A DNA stretch of 64,000 nt, from the NCBI RefSeq assembly GCF_000247695.1, contig NW_004624730.1, positions 31,669,942 through 31,733,941 on the forward strand, read 5' to 3'. Source of the stretch: Heterocephalus glaber. Taxonomy: Eukaryota > Chordata > Mammalia > Rodentia > Bathyergidae. Positions within the stretch are counted from its first letter, which is position 1, and each line of letters opens with the position of its first letter. The position numbers and the translations under genes were made by a program. Positions 12,654-24,760 of the stretch are shown in pieces. Below the pieces are notes generated by a model, which saw only the letters and a list, made by a program, of their open reading frames with translations, searched no databases and was not told where the DNA came from.

Positions 12654-12860
12654 AGGATTAAATGAGATAATATATGTAAAGTACTTAGAACAATAGTGTA
12701 CAAAATAAATTCTTAATAAACCTAATACGTTATTAATATTTTATCTTATGTTTTAGGATATACACATGACAATTTCAAAATCACAAAATATAGAAATAAA
12801 AGAAACTTGAAAATCAACTATTCAAGGGCTAAAAATATTCAAATAATACAAGAACGGAAG

Positions 12861-13253
12861 GTTAGTCAGTTATCCACTAATGTGACAAAATAGCTGAGAT
12901 AATCAATTTAGAAGAAGAGAGGTTTATTTGAGCTCACTGTTTCAGACTTTTCAGTCCACTATTGCTTGGCCCTATTGCTTTGGACCTGTGGTAACACAGA
13001 ACCTCATGGCAGGAACTCTGAGGCAGGGGAGGTATGTTTACTTCATGGTGACTGGAAAGCCAAGAGCAAGAAAGGAAGGAGCTAGGGTCCAAATTTCACT
13101 TCAAGGGCATTCCCTCAATTAACCTGATCTTCTTCCCCACATTTTAAAGGCCCCATCTCTTAAAGGTTCTACTGTCCCCCAATAGCACCACGGGCTGGGG
13201 ACCAAACCTTTAACACATGAGCTTTGGGGGATTTCAAGATCCAAACCATAACA
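12861..13253 (-). mobile_element. ERVL-MaLR-like solo LTR
   Basis: Starts GTTAGTCAGTTATCCACTAATGTGAC and ends CCAAACCATAACA, the same layout and orientation as the LTR 200 bp upstream but clearly diverged from it. No convincing target duplication was found. Confidence 0.7.
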
Positions 13254-13962
13254 ATAAGCAGCATAACCGATATGACTGACACAAATCTCAGGATAGGGCA
13301 CAGGGAGAGACAACTGTGAGACCTGGCTAGAGATCACCCTAGCTGCTACTCAGAGTGAACCGTGTTGCTGTCGTGTGAGATCGGGAGCTGATATTTCTAG
13401 ATATTCCAGTTTTTCAAAAGAAGCCAGAAATCCAGACTTGCATATAATCCCCATATGTACATGTGTTGATAGCTAAATCAAATTTATATAAAACATTTTA
13501 TTGGTTTAGAAAACAAAGAATGGAAGCATCTACTTTAGAGCCTACAATCTAACTTCATCTCATTTGAAAACCAAGAAGACAGAATTAGAAGAGAAGTCCC
13601 ACACTCAGGGATGCACATAATAAGTTATTAGCCAAAATCTGGTAAAACTCACATTTTCCAAGCCTTAATCCTGTGATCTCTGACATCCTTCTTGATAATG
13701 TTTCTCCTCCCTCTTCCTTTACTAAATGCTATAAAACTCTGTATTTTCTACTCTATTCTCAGGGCCACCGTACCAAAAGGGTCACCTTTGCCTCATAATT
13801 ATTCTGGATTTTCTCCCACTATTTTCCACTTTTCTTCTTTGCTGAGATCAGGCCAACTTTCTTACTTGTGATAATACTTCAGCCCTAAAACCTTCAAAAA
13901 TCTTTTATCATCCATTACATCAGAGCCAAGTGCATTGGTCACTGAATTATATAGTCTTGATC

Positions 13963-13965
<3 letters not shown>

Positions 13966-14000
<35 letters not shown>
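13966..14000 (+). repeat. Poly(T) tract
   Basis: About 33-35 consecutive T. This could be the A tail of a minus-strand retroinsertion starting at 14001, but I do not recognise the adjoining sequence. Confidence 0.95.
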
Positions 14001-15110
14001 CTTAGGCCCCTGAAGCTGGCCTACATTCTGATTGTTCCATGAATAAGCTGAGTTATCTTGAGTGAGCTGGCCACATTACCTTAGCATTCCCTAAGGTAAG
14101 ATAGAAATAATAGAAGATTATAACATTAGCATTCACCTGATAACATTAGAGAGATTCAATGAATTAAAACATGTAAAGAGAAAACACTCTAAAATGCTAG
14201 TTATATATGAATATACCTACATTATCTCTCCTACTACACACTAAATGTCAGTAAAACAGAATTTATGTAGAATGTACCCTGTCCTCATAAATATTTAGCA
14301 TATATTATGCATTCATTAACTTTTTGCTCACAAAAGAAGTGAATACAAGAGTAAATGAAGAATCTGTATAATCAAATAAACATGTCCATAAACCAGAAAT
14401 GGAGCCAAAATAAAAAGCAGTAATCATATTCAAGATCTATTAGGGTCCAGAGACAGAAGCAGGCAGTGACCATAGGTGGTTACTTGACTTTTACTGGGAA
14501 ATGGTGACTTAAAGTACCGCACATGAGTGATTAGTTAAGGCTGGAACAACCAGAACCAGGCTTACTGTTGTAAATGGAATGCCTTTAAGTGTAAAAGGAA
14601 GATTTGTTGCCTAAAATGTCAACTTAGCAGACACCACAGCACAGAGAAATCACAGGTATAGCTTCATGGCCAAGAACTGAGCCAAGTCGCTGGCTATTCC
14701 TGTGGTTGACCTTCAGAGTCCCCAATAATTCTGAAGAGGAGGAGTCCCAAATCACCATTTTAAATGCTACTTCTGGACTCTGGGCACAGGAACCATGCAT
14801 AGACAAGTACAAATCCCTAAAAATGGAAAATAAATAAGCAAATCAAAATAAAATAAAATAAAACCTCACTCAAACTGAGCCTATGAAACAAAATTCCAAA
14901 ATATATGAAGAAATCCAATGCTAGAATATATGGACAACAAAATCAATAATCAGAACATGAGTTCACTAAGATGAGCTACATGAAACAGTCTGAAATCATG
15001 TTCAGGATTTTCATAAAAGAGAAACTCTGAAGTAAGGCAAGAAAAAAAATGGAATAAGACAGGACGCCAAGGAACAAATAATTAGAAATATTGTCTATAA
15101 CACATTCACT
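14001..15110. other. Intergenic DNA, nothing recognised
   Basis: No exon, RNA gene or identified repeat. Confidence 0.4.
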
Positions 15111-15294
15111 CCCTTGTTGCTTTGCTACCTTCTGCCTGCCATGGACTGTTGCCCCACTGCCATGTGCCACCCTGCCTTGAAGCCAGCCAATTATGGTCTG
15201 AAGCTTCTACAAACTGTGAGCTAATAAACTTTTCCTCCTTTAACTTGTGGGTGTTGCATATTTGGTTTCTGAAATGAGAAAAGTAACTAAGACA
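15111..15294 (+). mobile_element. MaLR 5' LTR remnant (R-U5 only)
   Basis: Matches the second half of the LTR at 16291-16678: CCCTTGTTGCTTTGCTACCTTCTGCCTGCCATG, then GAGCTAATAAACTTTTCCTCC (poly(A) signal region) and a GTAACTAAGACA end. The U3 part is missing, and the start falls about where R would begin. Confidence 0.75.
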
Positions 15295-16290
15295 GAATTT
15301 TGTGCCAGTCAAGCGGGGTCGTTCCTGTGACTATACCTGACCATGTGTTTCAGGAGCCTTTGGGACTGGCTTGTGGGAAGAGTTTGCAAAGATTTGGAAA
15401 TGCCAGCTGAAGAAGCAGCCCTAGCATGCCTTAAGCTGTACTTGATGGGAGATTCTGTTCAGAGCTCAGAAAACTAGAGTGCTGATAGAAATTCTTCTGA
15501 CAAAGACCAAGCTTAGGAAGTTTCTGCTGGGAAGAAGGCCCCAGAGGACCATGTTCCAGAATGATGGTGGCCTAGAGAAGTTGTTCCTGGGAATTTGATT
15601 CATAGGCACTGGACCCCTACAGCCAAGAAAGAGAAGGAAGCCTGGCTACAGATTTTGGTGTCATCCACATGGTACTGGTCTTAGGCCAACGTAGAACACA
15701 AGAGTTGTGGGGTCAGAAAGACTTTCACCGCAATTTCAGAAAAAGGCTTAGGAAGCCAGGCAGTGTGTTCCTGAGAGGGCAGTGCGTGAGTGTGAAGCCA
15801 AAGGTATAGAGGAGACCCAAGAAGTTTGGAGAAGCCAGGAATGTGGATCATCTGTGGAAAACTACAATGAGGGAACAAAGTTGGCCCCAGAGAGAAGCCA
15901 TGGAAGCTACAACTATTGGCAGTGCTGTAGGGGCGAAGTCATCCAAGCCCTTTGGGGTTCACAGCTTGCCACAGAATGCCAGAAGTGGACCTGTGGGATT
16001 TAATGTTTCCTCTACTGGATTTTGGAGTTGCTTTGGTCTCATTCCTTGCTATCCCCCTGCTTGTAACTTTTGGAATGGAAATGTTTCTCTTACGCTACTG
16101 AATGTTGGAAGTATTTAACTTTCTTTTCATTCATACAGAGGCTTGCAACTAAGAGTGTTTTAAATCTCAAAAGAGACTTTGGAGTTTGAATGCTAAAACT
16201 GTTAGGACTTTGGCAATTCTTGGAGATAGACTAAATGCTTTTTTGCATAGAGGGATATGCATGAATCTTTGGGGGGGGCTAGGGACAGAA
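15295..16290 (+). mobile_element. MaLR internal region
   Basis: About 1 kb between two related LTRs. It starts GAATTTTGTGCCAGTCAAGCGGGG, in the position of the primer-binding region of MaLR elements, and ends with a purine-rich tract (TTGGGGGGGGCTAGGGACAGAA) just before the 3' LTR. There is no retroviral gene; short frames are not coding. MaLRs are non-autonomous, so this is expected. Confidence 0.7.
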
Positions 16291-16678
16291 TGCTATGTCT
16301 TGTGTTTAGAAGTTCCCCAAAGCCTCAGCAGTCACAGGTGGGGCTTTTTCAGAGGTGGCTGGATCTAGAGTGTGTGACACTGGAATTGATTCATGATGCA
16401 ATGCTAGGCTCAAGAGCACCAGGATTAAGGGTAAGAGTACTACCCGCCCTAAGTAGTCTGGATAAGATAAAAGGAACAGAAAGATGCTGTTAAGGTCCCT
16501 TGTTGCTTTACCTTCTGCCTGCCATGAACTCTTGCCCTTGTGCCATGTGCCACCCTGCCTTAGAGCCAGGCAATTATGGACTGAAGCCTCTACAAATTAT
16601 GAGCTAAGTAAACATTTCCTCCCTTAATTTGTGGGGGTTGGGCTTTTGGTCTCCGCAATGAGAAAAGTAAATAAGACA
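16291..16678 (+). mobile_element. MaLR 3' LTR
   Basis: TGCTATGTCTTGTGTTTAGAAG at the start and GTAAATAAGACA at the end, with GATAAGATAAAAGG in the TATA position. It is collinear over its length with the solo LTR at 42297-42693. Confidence 0.8.
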
Positions 16679-19426
16679 ATTCCACTGACAAATTAAAAGC
16701 TATTTTTATTCACACATAGGAAAAAACGGTCACTAAAACAAAAACTCAATAGTTATAGTAAAAAAAAAAATAGTGAATTAGAAAGAATTCACCTAGAGCA
16801 TAGTACTAAGAGAATGGATTTTCTTCTAAATACAAAGAGTAGTTAAGGCAAAGAAATACTAGATCCAGAGGACCCAATTTAATGAAAGTTCCAGAAGGAA
16901 AGATGAGAGAGATTGATGGAGCAGCAATCCTTAAAGTTAACCTAGCCATATGTTCCCAGAACTTCAGAAAAACAAGAGTTCTCAGATGGAAAATGTTCTC
17001 TGAAATTAAAAGCAAAGAAACATATCTACAGCAGCACATTCTTGTTGAAGTTCATTAAAGATAAAGAAAAAAATTTTAAGAAAAATATGTAGAGAAAAGA
17101 TAGATTACTTGCAGAAAAATAATTAGAATTATCACCAACAACAGAAGCAATGCAGTGTTATCTCAAGTGTTTACAGAAAATCTAGAATTATATACACACC
17201 CAAACTATTTTGTTTGCAAGCCCAGGGGCAGAACAGAATCTTAACTCACAACAAAACACTTATAAAATTACAAAATGAAAAAGAATAACTTTGCAGTGGA
17301 GAAATTTAGTTGACATCATCTTAACGGAGTGATAAAAGTGAAAATCCTTAATAATGGGACACACTGAAATCATCTGATAGGCAGTAATGGGAAAAACCAA
17401 GTGTTATTTCAGTGATATTTCTGCCAGTGGTGTATAACCTAAGTCTAATCATGAGGAAACAGATAAACCAAAGTTCAAGAACATTCCACAAAATAACTAG
17501 TTGGTGATCTTCAAAACTGTGGATATCATGAAAGTGGAAAAAAGACTGAAAAATTGTTCTGAAAGCAGGAGACTAAAGAGATACAGCAACTAAATGCAAC
17601 ACACAATCATGAAACTGATCCTTCTGCAATAAAAGATAATTTTTTTACAACTGACAAAACTGGAATGAATACATGTATCAGTTTCCCAAAATGAACAGCA
17701 TTATTCTGAAATACAAACACAAAATAATAAAAAAAATTGTAAAGCTTGAATGAAGTCTGAGGTTTAGATGATAACAATGTATCAGGAAAGACATATTAAA
17801 ATACTCAGAAGAGATAGGGCATTATATCTACAAAATTTTTCTTAAATGGTCCAGAAAATAAAAGTTTGTTGTACTTGCAACTTTTCCAAAAGTTTGTGAT
17901 TGTTCTTTTAAAAATTTAACTTCCTGTATGAGGCACATTTTGAGATATAGTACAAAGTATCAACCTCTGAAGGATATAAGACCTTTGTCCAAGGACTTAA
18001 TAACCAAGCAAAGAAGTTGAGACACATATGCAAACACATACATACCTGTTAAACAAAATTGACCCAAGTCAAATTTTAATAGAAATTTCTAACAGAGTTT
18101 TTACCACCTATACATAACACCATCTACTCAGGAAAGCTCAAACCCCTTAAAAAAAGCAAGTGTCCTGCCTTGATTCAATGTATTTACACTGCTGGCTTTA
18201 TGTAGAATTCTTTATGCATAAATCTAATCCCTGGTACCTGCCTAGGGTGGAATTGAAGATAGTTTTTTCCACTGGCTGCAAAAAGTACATTTGTAGAGGA
18301 ATTTTTTAATAAAGAAAAATGGAGCTCCAAAAACAAATAAAGGACTCTGTTTTACACCCACCCTACCTGGTTCCAGATAAAGTAGATTTGTTTTAGCGTG
18401 TATAATCTGGAGAGCAATCATCCCATAGAGAATTATTTTCTAAGAGAGAAAGAGCACCCAAAGTAAATGTGTTAGGAGGTTTTTTGAGTCCTTATAAAGT
18501 AGCAGAATGAAATGATCACTAGAGGGCACAGCTGGGTTATTCTCAGACATGTCTACAGAAGGAAATGTCCTCAATTTTATATCTAAAAGGGATCTATACC
18601 AGCACTTCACCCTTGAAATACAATACATAAATGAGTTCATTTCCAGAAAGATGCAATTATTTGCCTGATACAAATGATTTAGTGGTAGTGGAAAAAAATG
18701 TTCCTAAATTAAGACATTCTCTCATTTCTGGATTTCAAGATCATTTATATTTTTCTTCTGGTTCTAAGAGCATAGATATTATATTGTAACACTTATAATT
18801 GAATAATAATATCTACTCATTTTTAAGTTCCACCTCATTGCTTTTGTTTGTTTTGGTTTTTCCTAACTGCTAGTCAGCACTGCAGACATTATTGCCTTGC
18901 TGGTATCTTTCCATTTGCTTTAACTCTCAACTTTTTAATAGGAACTAAACTTGAAAAATGACCCCCCAAAAACCTCAGAAAAAATCACTTCTATACTATA
19001 CTTACTACTGAATGGTGGTGCATTGAAATCTCAGTACTTTTAATATTCTGTAGAATTTCCTGTTTTCAACTAGGTCTCCTGTTCTGTTTATCAAGCAATA
19101 ATAATTAAGAGTTTTCATAATAGCTCCTGCCACTTTCAGCAACCTGTGGTGTGGATGTGTGGAGAATGGGCTATAGACCGGCCCCCTATCAAGGCTATGT
19201 ATCCTATGGCCACCCACCCAGCACCTCTCTCCACCCCTACAAACACTCTCTCACATACACCTTTCTTAGTTCCTTCCCAAAAATAACCCAACCCAAAACA
19301 CTTGAGCACCTGAGCAATACAGCAAGGGAGAGGAAAAAAGTTAAATATAAGTAAAAGAAAAAGATATACATATAAGAACTTTGTAATCTAGTTAGAAAGA
19401 CAAACCATAAAACGGGGAAATGTGGC
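16679..19426. other. Intergenic DNA, few recognisable repeats
   Basis: About 2.7 kb of A/T-rich DNA with no exon, SINE or LINE I can name. Confidence 0.4.
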
Positions 19427-19505
19427 CAGGCCATAGCTCAGTGATACAATGCTTGTCTACCATGCATGAGGTTCTGGGTTTCATCCTCAGCACCCCCCCA
19501 CACAC
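19427..19505 (+). mobile_element. Old ID-type SINE
   Basis: CATAGCTCAGTGATACAATGCTTG...GGGTTTCATCCTCAGCACC with a CA-rich tail, the older ID form like the copy at 2241. Confidence 0.75.
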
Positions 19506-19684
19506 ACATATATACATGTGCAAATGTTAATACCAAGCTATTTAACTGACAATAAAAATTATGAGTTACGTAGCCTGTGTCATAAAATTCTTCAGAACAG
19601 CATCATTTAAAAATTTTTTGACTCATTGTAACTTCAAGTGCTAAAATAGATTTTAGCATGACATTTAGATGTGGCATCTTTGAG

Positions 19685-19870
19685 AATTCTAAAGACCTGG
19701 ATTAGAATATGAGTTTTTCCACCTACTGTATGAATTTAGTCACTCCTGATTTCTCTACAATTCAGATTCCTCATCTGTAAAATGGAAAAAGTAGTGCTTA
19801 CTATTTAGAGTTAACATAAGGACTATATTTTCTGGGCTGATACAGAAAGTAGTTAGCTATAATAGACTAT
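19685..19870 (+). mobile_element. MIR SINE
   Basis: MIR order is visible: CCTGGATTAGAATATGAG..., then CAGATTCCTCATCTGTAAAATGGAAAAAGTAGTG and the 3' block. Diverged. Confidence 0.65.
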
Positions 19871-20149
19871 TACTTCAGAATAATGTGTAAAACTTATGGC
19901 AAAAAAATTTTATTAGAGAAACATCACTGCAGCTATGTATAAGGTATTGTGCTAATCAATACATATAGATCACATAGTCATTGCTCTAAATGAGCTTACT
20001 GAGTAACATTAATAGTAACATTAGTGTTGCAAATATTCAACAGTGTATCTACCATATAAATATATATAAACAAAAGCACATGAAAAGGAGGCTACTCTCA
20101 AAATTTTAACCTTCAGCAGTGCATATCAAACTTAAACGCCATTCACAGG

Positions 20150-20358
20150 TATAGTCATGAGTTGTTTAATGATAAGAATATGTTTTGAGATGTGTTGTTA
20201 AGTGCTTCTTCTTGTGTGAACATCTTGGAGAGCACTCACACAAATTTATATAGTATAGCCTACCACACACCCAATGTGATAGTGGCATAGCCACTATCAC
20301 ATTGAGCAGTCCACTATTGACCAAAATCATTGCTATACAGTGCATGAGTGTATACAAT
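20150..20358 (+). mobile_element. Short ancient DNA transposon with TIRs
   Basis: The left end AGTCATGAGTTGTTTAATGAT and the right end (reverse complement ACTCATGCACTGTATAGCAATGA) are degenerate inverted repeats. The interior resembles a mammalian MER-type non-autonomous DNA element (GTGAACATCTTGGAGAGCACTCACACAAA...TATAGCCTACCACACACC). It contains the hairpin at 20272-20304. Confidence 0.6.
20272..20304 (+). repeat. Perfect inverted repeat (15-bp arms, 3-nt loop)
   Basis: Arms caatgtgatagtggc and gccactatcacattg around the loop ata. Confidence 0.95.
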
Positions 20359-20514
20359 ATTAACTAGTTACTGCACCATGTTAAAAGATTTTGCAGTGGG
20401 GGTACAAACAGTGCTGCGGGAGCCTGGAAACCCATAGCAAATTTTGACAGTCTTCAGTGTGAATAAGGATTCACCAGTCAGGAAACATGGGGGAAATTTT
20501 TCAGGTTGACATCA

Positions 20515-20640
20515 TGAATATGAGCTTTGGGTAGGATAAAGCTGTGTTGAAATTTTAGGTCCATCGCTTTCTAGCTATGTAACCTCTGTTTCTTCATGTC
20601 TGTTCGTGGAAATACTACTGTTCACCCCAGGGGTACTTGA
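20515..20640 (+). mobile_element. MIR SINE
   Basis: GCTTTGGGTAGGATAAAGCTG, TCCATCGCTTTCTAGCTATGTAACCTCTGTTTCTTCATG fits the MIR core order. Confidence 0.55.
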
Positions 20641-21938
20641 GGATTTTTTTCTTTTTCTTTTAACAAAATGAGCTAATATTCATTAGTTCAGCTAGTTCCC
20701 TTACTTTAGGTTGTTTTCTCATTGCAGGAGGTTGCTCCTGACTGGATCCTTTACATGCACTGGGCCAGCAAAAAACATAAGGTTACTGGAGTTTTAATTC
20801 ATTTTATTACTGCTCAAAAATTTGTCTGTAGTTTATGCCTGGATTTTAGCCCCTTATAACTACCCACATTATATGGATTTGTGGGACCTGATGTCTATAT
20901 GGTCTTCACATACTTTATCTGGTTCTCAACTATTACTAGCTGTCTATAGTAGACATTCTTGGTTTTATACACTCACATTTCCCCACTTTTCACTTTCCTT
21001 ACTACTTATAGCAGCACCCTGCTTTTCATTAGTAATCCCATATTGTCTCATTCCTATGGTTCTGGAGACTCTGGTCGGTCACAGCAATTTATCCCCTTGG
21101 CTGGAACCGCTTCATCCAGGATAAAGTACCATGTGAGTCAAAGAGATCCAGGTCCAAGAATTTTGTTGGAATTTGGCAGGAGAAACTTCCTCTTCCTTTT
21201 GGACTTGGAGCTGAAATTGCCAGAGGCCAAAATTAAGGAAGCATCTGGCTGAGAGTAAAGCCAGTACTGTAAAGTATAACTAAAAATTAATAACAAAAAA
21301 TAGCTTTTTGAGGACTTTTTGAGCACCTGGATCCAACAATGCTTGAACAAATGTATCTACTGTTCAATCTTTCAGTATGTGAACCCATAAATTCTCTTTT
21401 TTTCTTAAGCTTGGTTTTGGTTTTCTAAGACTTGCAACTGAAATAGTATTGATATTACTGAAGTTTGTTGGCCGATTCAGTCTTCTGACTCATTGAGTAT
21501 TGGCTGCCTCCTTAACCCAAAATTATAGCTTTACTGACAGCCATGACAACTGAGTTTATTATAAAGCATGGAATAAACTCACCTGCTTTCTTAGATCTAC
21601 TACATTAACAATAATTGTGGAAATTTCTCCTGTGCCTATGAACTATTTCCACACTCCAAATCATGTAGTAAGATCCAAATAAATTGAACCCATCACTTCC
21701 CTACCACTTCTGAAGGGCACCGCTTTAATCCACTTCCTCTTAGGATCATAATGCTACTTCTATTACTATTAGTAGTAGTAATAGGAGCAAGACTATATGC
21801 TATAGAACTATACCATTTGTAGGTTGTGTTTAATGGACTTCAATCATCATTTTACAAATATCACAGTAGAGCAGAATGAAATAGAACAGAGTAGGTTGGA
21901 CTAGTATGGAATAAAAAAATACTAGAATGTATCCAATA
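20641..21938. other. Intergenic DNA, nothing recognised
   Basis: No supported feature. It has a short TAG-rich run near 21768-21782. Confidence 0.35.
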
Positions 21939-22754
21939 CATATTTTATAGAAGATGAGTACAAATGACCAATAAATACATGAAGAAATGTTCAACATCAC
22001 TAGTCATTAGAAAAATGCAAATTAAAACAAAACTGAGATTCCATTTTACCTCACAAAGAATGGCCATCATCAAGAAATTAAATGATAACAAAGGCCAGAA
22101 AGGCTATGGAGCAGAAGGAACCCTTTTACATTGTTGGTGGGCTATGAACTAGTACAACCACTATGGAAATCAGTATGGAGGGTCCTCAAAAAATTGAAAC
22201 TAGAAATTCTATTTGACCCAGCTATCCCCCTTCTCAGTATATTGCCATAAGAGTTAAAGACACCATGTTACAATGATACACACATATCTATGTTTATAGC
22301 AGCACAGTTCATAATAGCTAAATTTTGGAAGCAGCCTATCTGTCCATCAGCAAATGAATGGACAAACAGAATGTGGTACTTACACACAATGAAGTACTAC
22401 TGTGCCATAAAGAAGATAAACTTTTGAGTCATTTGTAAGAAAATGGATGTACCTCGAGACCATAATATTATGTGAAATTAATCAGACATATAACCTTAAA
22501 TATAGTATGGTTTTTAATATGAGAAACTCAAATTATAAATAAAGAGCAAAATAAAAGATAGATAACAAGAAGTAGGGAGATAGGTCTTTCTTCAAGGGGA
22601 AGAGGATCAAGAGATGGAGGCAGGGAGGGAAGGGAGAGCAAAGGGATGAAAAAAGGAAGGAATACGTGTTACGTACATGTGCCAACTCCACACCAGGAGT
22701 GTAAACATTGTGTACTGCACACATGTACTAATAAAAAGTTCTAATTAAACATAA
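21939..22754 (+). mobile_element. 5'-truncated L1 (ORF2 end and 3' UTR)
   Basis: Sense L1 with ACATTGTTGGTGGG, CCACTATGGAAATCAGTATGGAGG, CCCAGCTATCCC, ATAGCAGCACAGTTCATAATAGCTAA and the ORF2 C-terminal region, ending in an AATAAAAAGTTC tail. Direct repeats tagaatgtat(c/g)caata lie at 21923-21938 and 22755-22770. Confidence 0.92.
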
Positions 22755-23179
22755 TAGAATGTATGCAATAAAGTAAGAACACTTGTTTGCAATTTTTAAT
22801 TTATATTGATTGCTTACATATATATCTAAATACTGATTTCCAATATGAAGCACATTTTTTAATGTGTGTGTTGTGATAAAAGAAATAACCTCTCCAAAGT
22901 AGATAGTATATAACAGAGCCAACTCCATCTAAGCACAAGACTGTCAGGTCATTGTGAAAACCATATGACATTTATAGATAGGAAATTAGAGTTCAGAGAG
23001 GTTAATGTAAGGAAAATGACAATAGCTACCATATAGAATTGTAAGGATTAACTCAAGTAATGTGACTGTAGGACACAGAGTGGAACACAACAAAAGGTAA
23101 TTAACATTAAACAATTTTGGAAATAATAATATAACTATATTAAGAACAGTTTCTCTTCCTCTGCATACTTTTTTCATGA

Positions 23180-23445
23180 CAGCACTAAATGGCTGCAATG
23201 TATTCCTCTGTATTTATAACTACTTCTTTGCTTACCCAATCTTACACTGTGAGACATTTAGGTTGTTTCGGTCTTTTTACTATTTATCACAAAAATTAAT
23301 ATCTTGTGGAAAATTTTATATAGAAATATTTCTGCTGTGGGACAAATTCTGGGAAAGAGACTAAATTAAAAGGCATACACCTTAGAAAATTTCAACTTTA
23401 CAGTCTAAAACAATTTATACTTTTTTCTAATAGTTGTTCTAAATC
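23180..23445 (-). mobile_element. Old L1 fragment
   Basis: GGCTGCAATGTATTCCTCTGTATTT...GAGACATTTAGGTTGTTTCGGTC is the reverse complement of the ORF2 C-terminal region of old mammalian L1. Confidence 0.6.
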
Positions 23446-24599
23446 TGGCATCTATAAAATTGGGTATTATTTATCAGTAGTTTTGTAACAACTTAAAAAT
23501 CCATTTGTAGGGCAATTCATGATAAGACTAGTAAATGTCAAAGGTAGCTATGTAACAACCTCATCAAAACATCCCTGTGTCTGACCTCCAGCTCTCCTTC
23601 ACCTCTTGTACCTGACCTCAATTTAGTTTTAAATTTCTCTTTAGGGCCCTTCTAGTTTCCTCCCATAGATAGCTACCCTTACTATCAGATGTACACTTCT
23701 GGACTGCATACAGGTTTATCTCCTGAATGTAGAGAAATAGAAATTGGGGAGGACCCTGCTTTATTTTCCTACCATAGTGATACTGGGGTGCAACAATACT
23801 GATTGCTTGTTTTAAAAGACTCTAAAAGATATTATTTGTAAATGCTCAATACTCTTTTCCATCCCCATTGTTTCAACATCATTCCTCTCCTTTCTCATGC
23901 CTTTCTTTCAGGAAATGCCCCCAATTCTTTGTAGTCCTACTGAGAGCACTATTTTATTAATTCCTCCTTCTCCCTGATAGGTGGAAACAAGATCCAATCC
24001 TGACTTACAATAGTATCAAATTCTTCTGGACATAGAAATTAACCCAAGGAGAAGACACAGGGCACAAGAAGAGTCAATCAGAGTCTCTCTGAGACTAATT
24101 TACAAATTTTGGGAGAAGGAACTACTCTCTAGGTAGTTACAAAATTGTGAATATGGAGCATGGTGCTACTGGCAACCATATTCCTCAGCTGCGTCGAGGC
24201 AGTTGTTCACTTGAGAAGAGAAGGAAATCAACACAGCAAGATAATAAAGAAAGCAGAGAGAGAGAAAGACTTGATGACATCATCGAACCCTGCATCCAGC
24301 AGGGCTTGAAGTCAGTGTGACTTCCGTGGGAAACAAAATTGTTTTGGAAAAGAGACGGGGAAACTTTGATTGTTTTTTCACTTATAGTAATTAAAAAAGC
24401 CTTGACTGACACCATTGGGAAATAAGTAGCATTAATAAAATGTATCTTGAGTTCTGAAAGGGAGGCATATAGTAACAAAATGTATGGTAATAGGGCCAGA
24501 ATCAGGTTGTGTTATAAAAACATGAAAATAATGGTGGTTTCAAAATGCCACCAAGAAAGTTATTCCTTTTCAAAGGTGCCAAAATGAATTTAAATAATA
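23446..24599. other. Intergenic DNA, nothing recognised
   Basis: No exon or identified repeat. Confidence 0.35.
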
Positions 24600-24760
24600 G
24601 ATTTAAAGTGAAGAGGCCTAACCATCATCTCAATTCTACCTCTAGACAGGTATACAACTTGACCACCTTATGTCACTTCTTTGGGATTTCATTTCTTCAT
24701 TTGTAAACAAGTATGCAGGATGGTTTAATTATAGTTATCTGCTATAGCTCAAAAAAACTA
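24600..24760 (+). mobile_element. MIR SINE
   Basis: CTCAATTCTACCTCTAGACAGGTATACAACTTGACCACC...TTCATTTGTAAACAAG fits the MIR core, diverged. Confidence 0.5.

Larger units (their letters stand above)
11870..12712 (+). mobile_element. MIR SINE, split by an LTR
   Basis: The left half (about 11880-11960) has the MIR pattern CTGAATCCAGACTGTGGGTTCAAATC...CTATCACTTAG. The right half (12654-12712) has AGGATTAAATGAGATAATATATGTAAAGTACTTAGAACA, the classic MIR 3' section. A GATA microsatellite and an LTR separate the two. Confidence 0.75.

Noticed and set aside
15782..16118. Open frames in the MaLR internal region as viral genes
   Set aside because: Short, overlapping, no retroviral motif; MaLR internals normally lack gag/pol/env.
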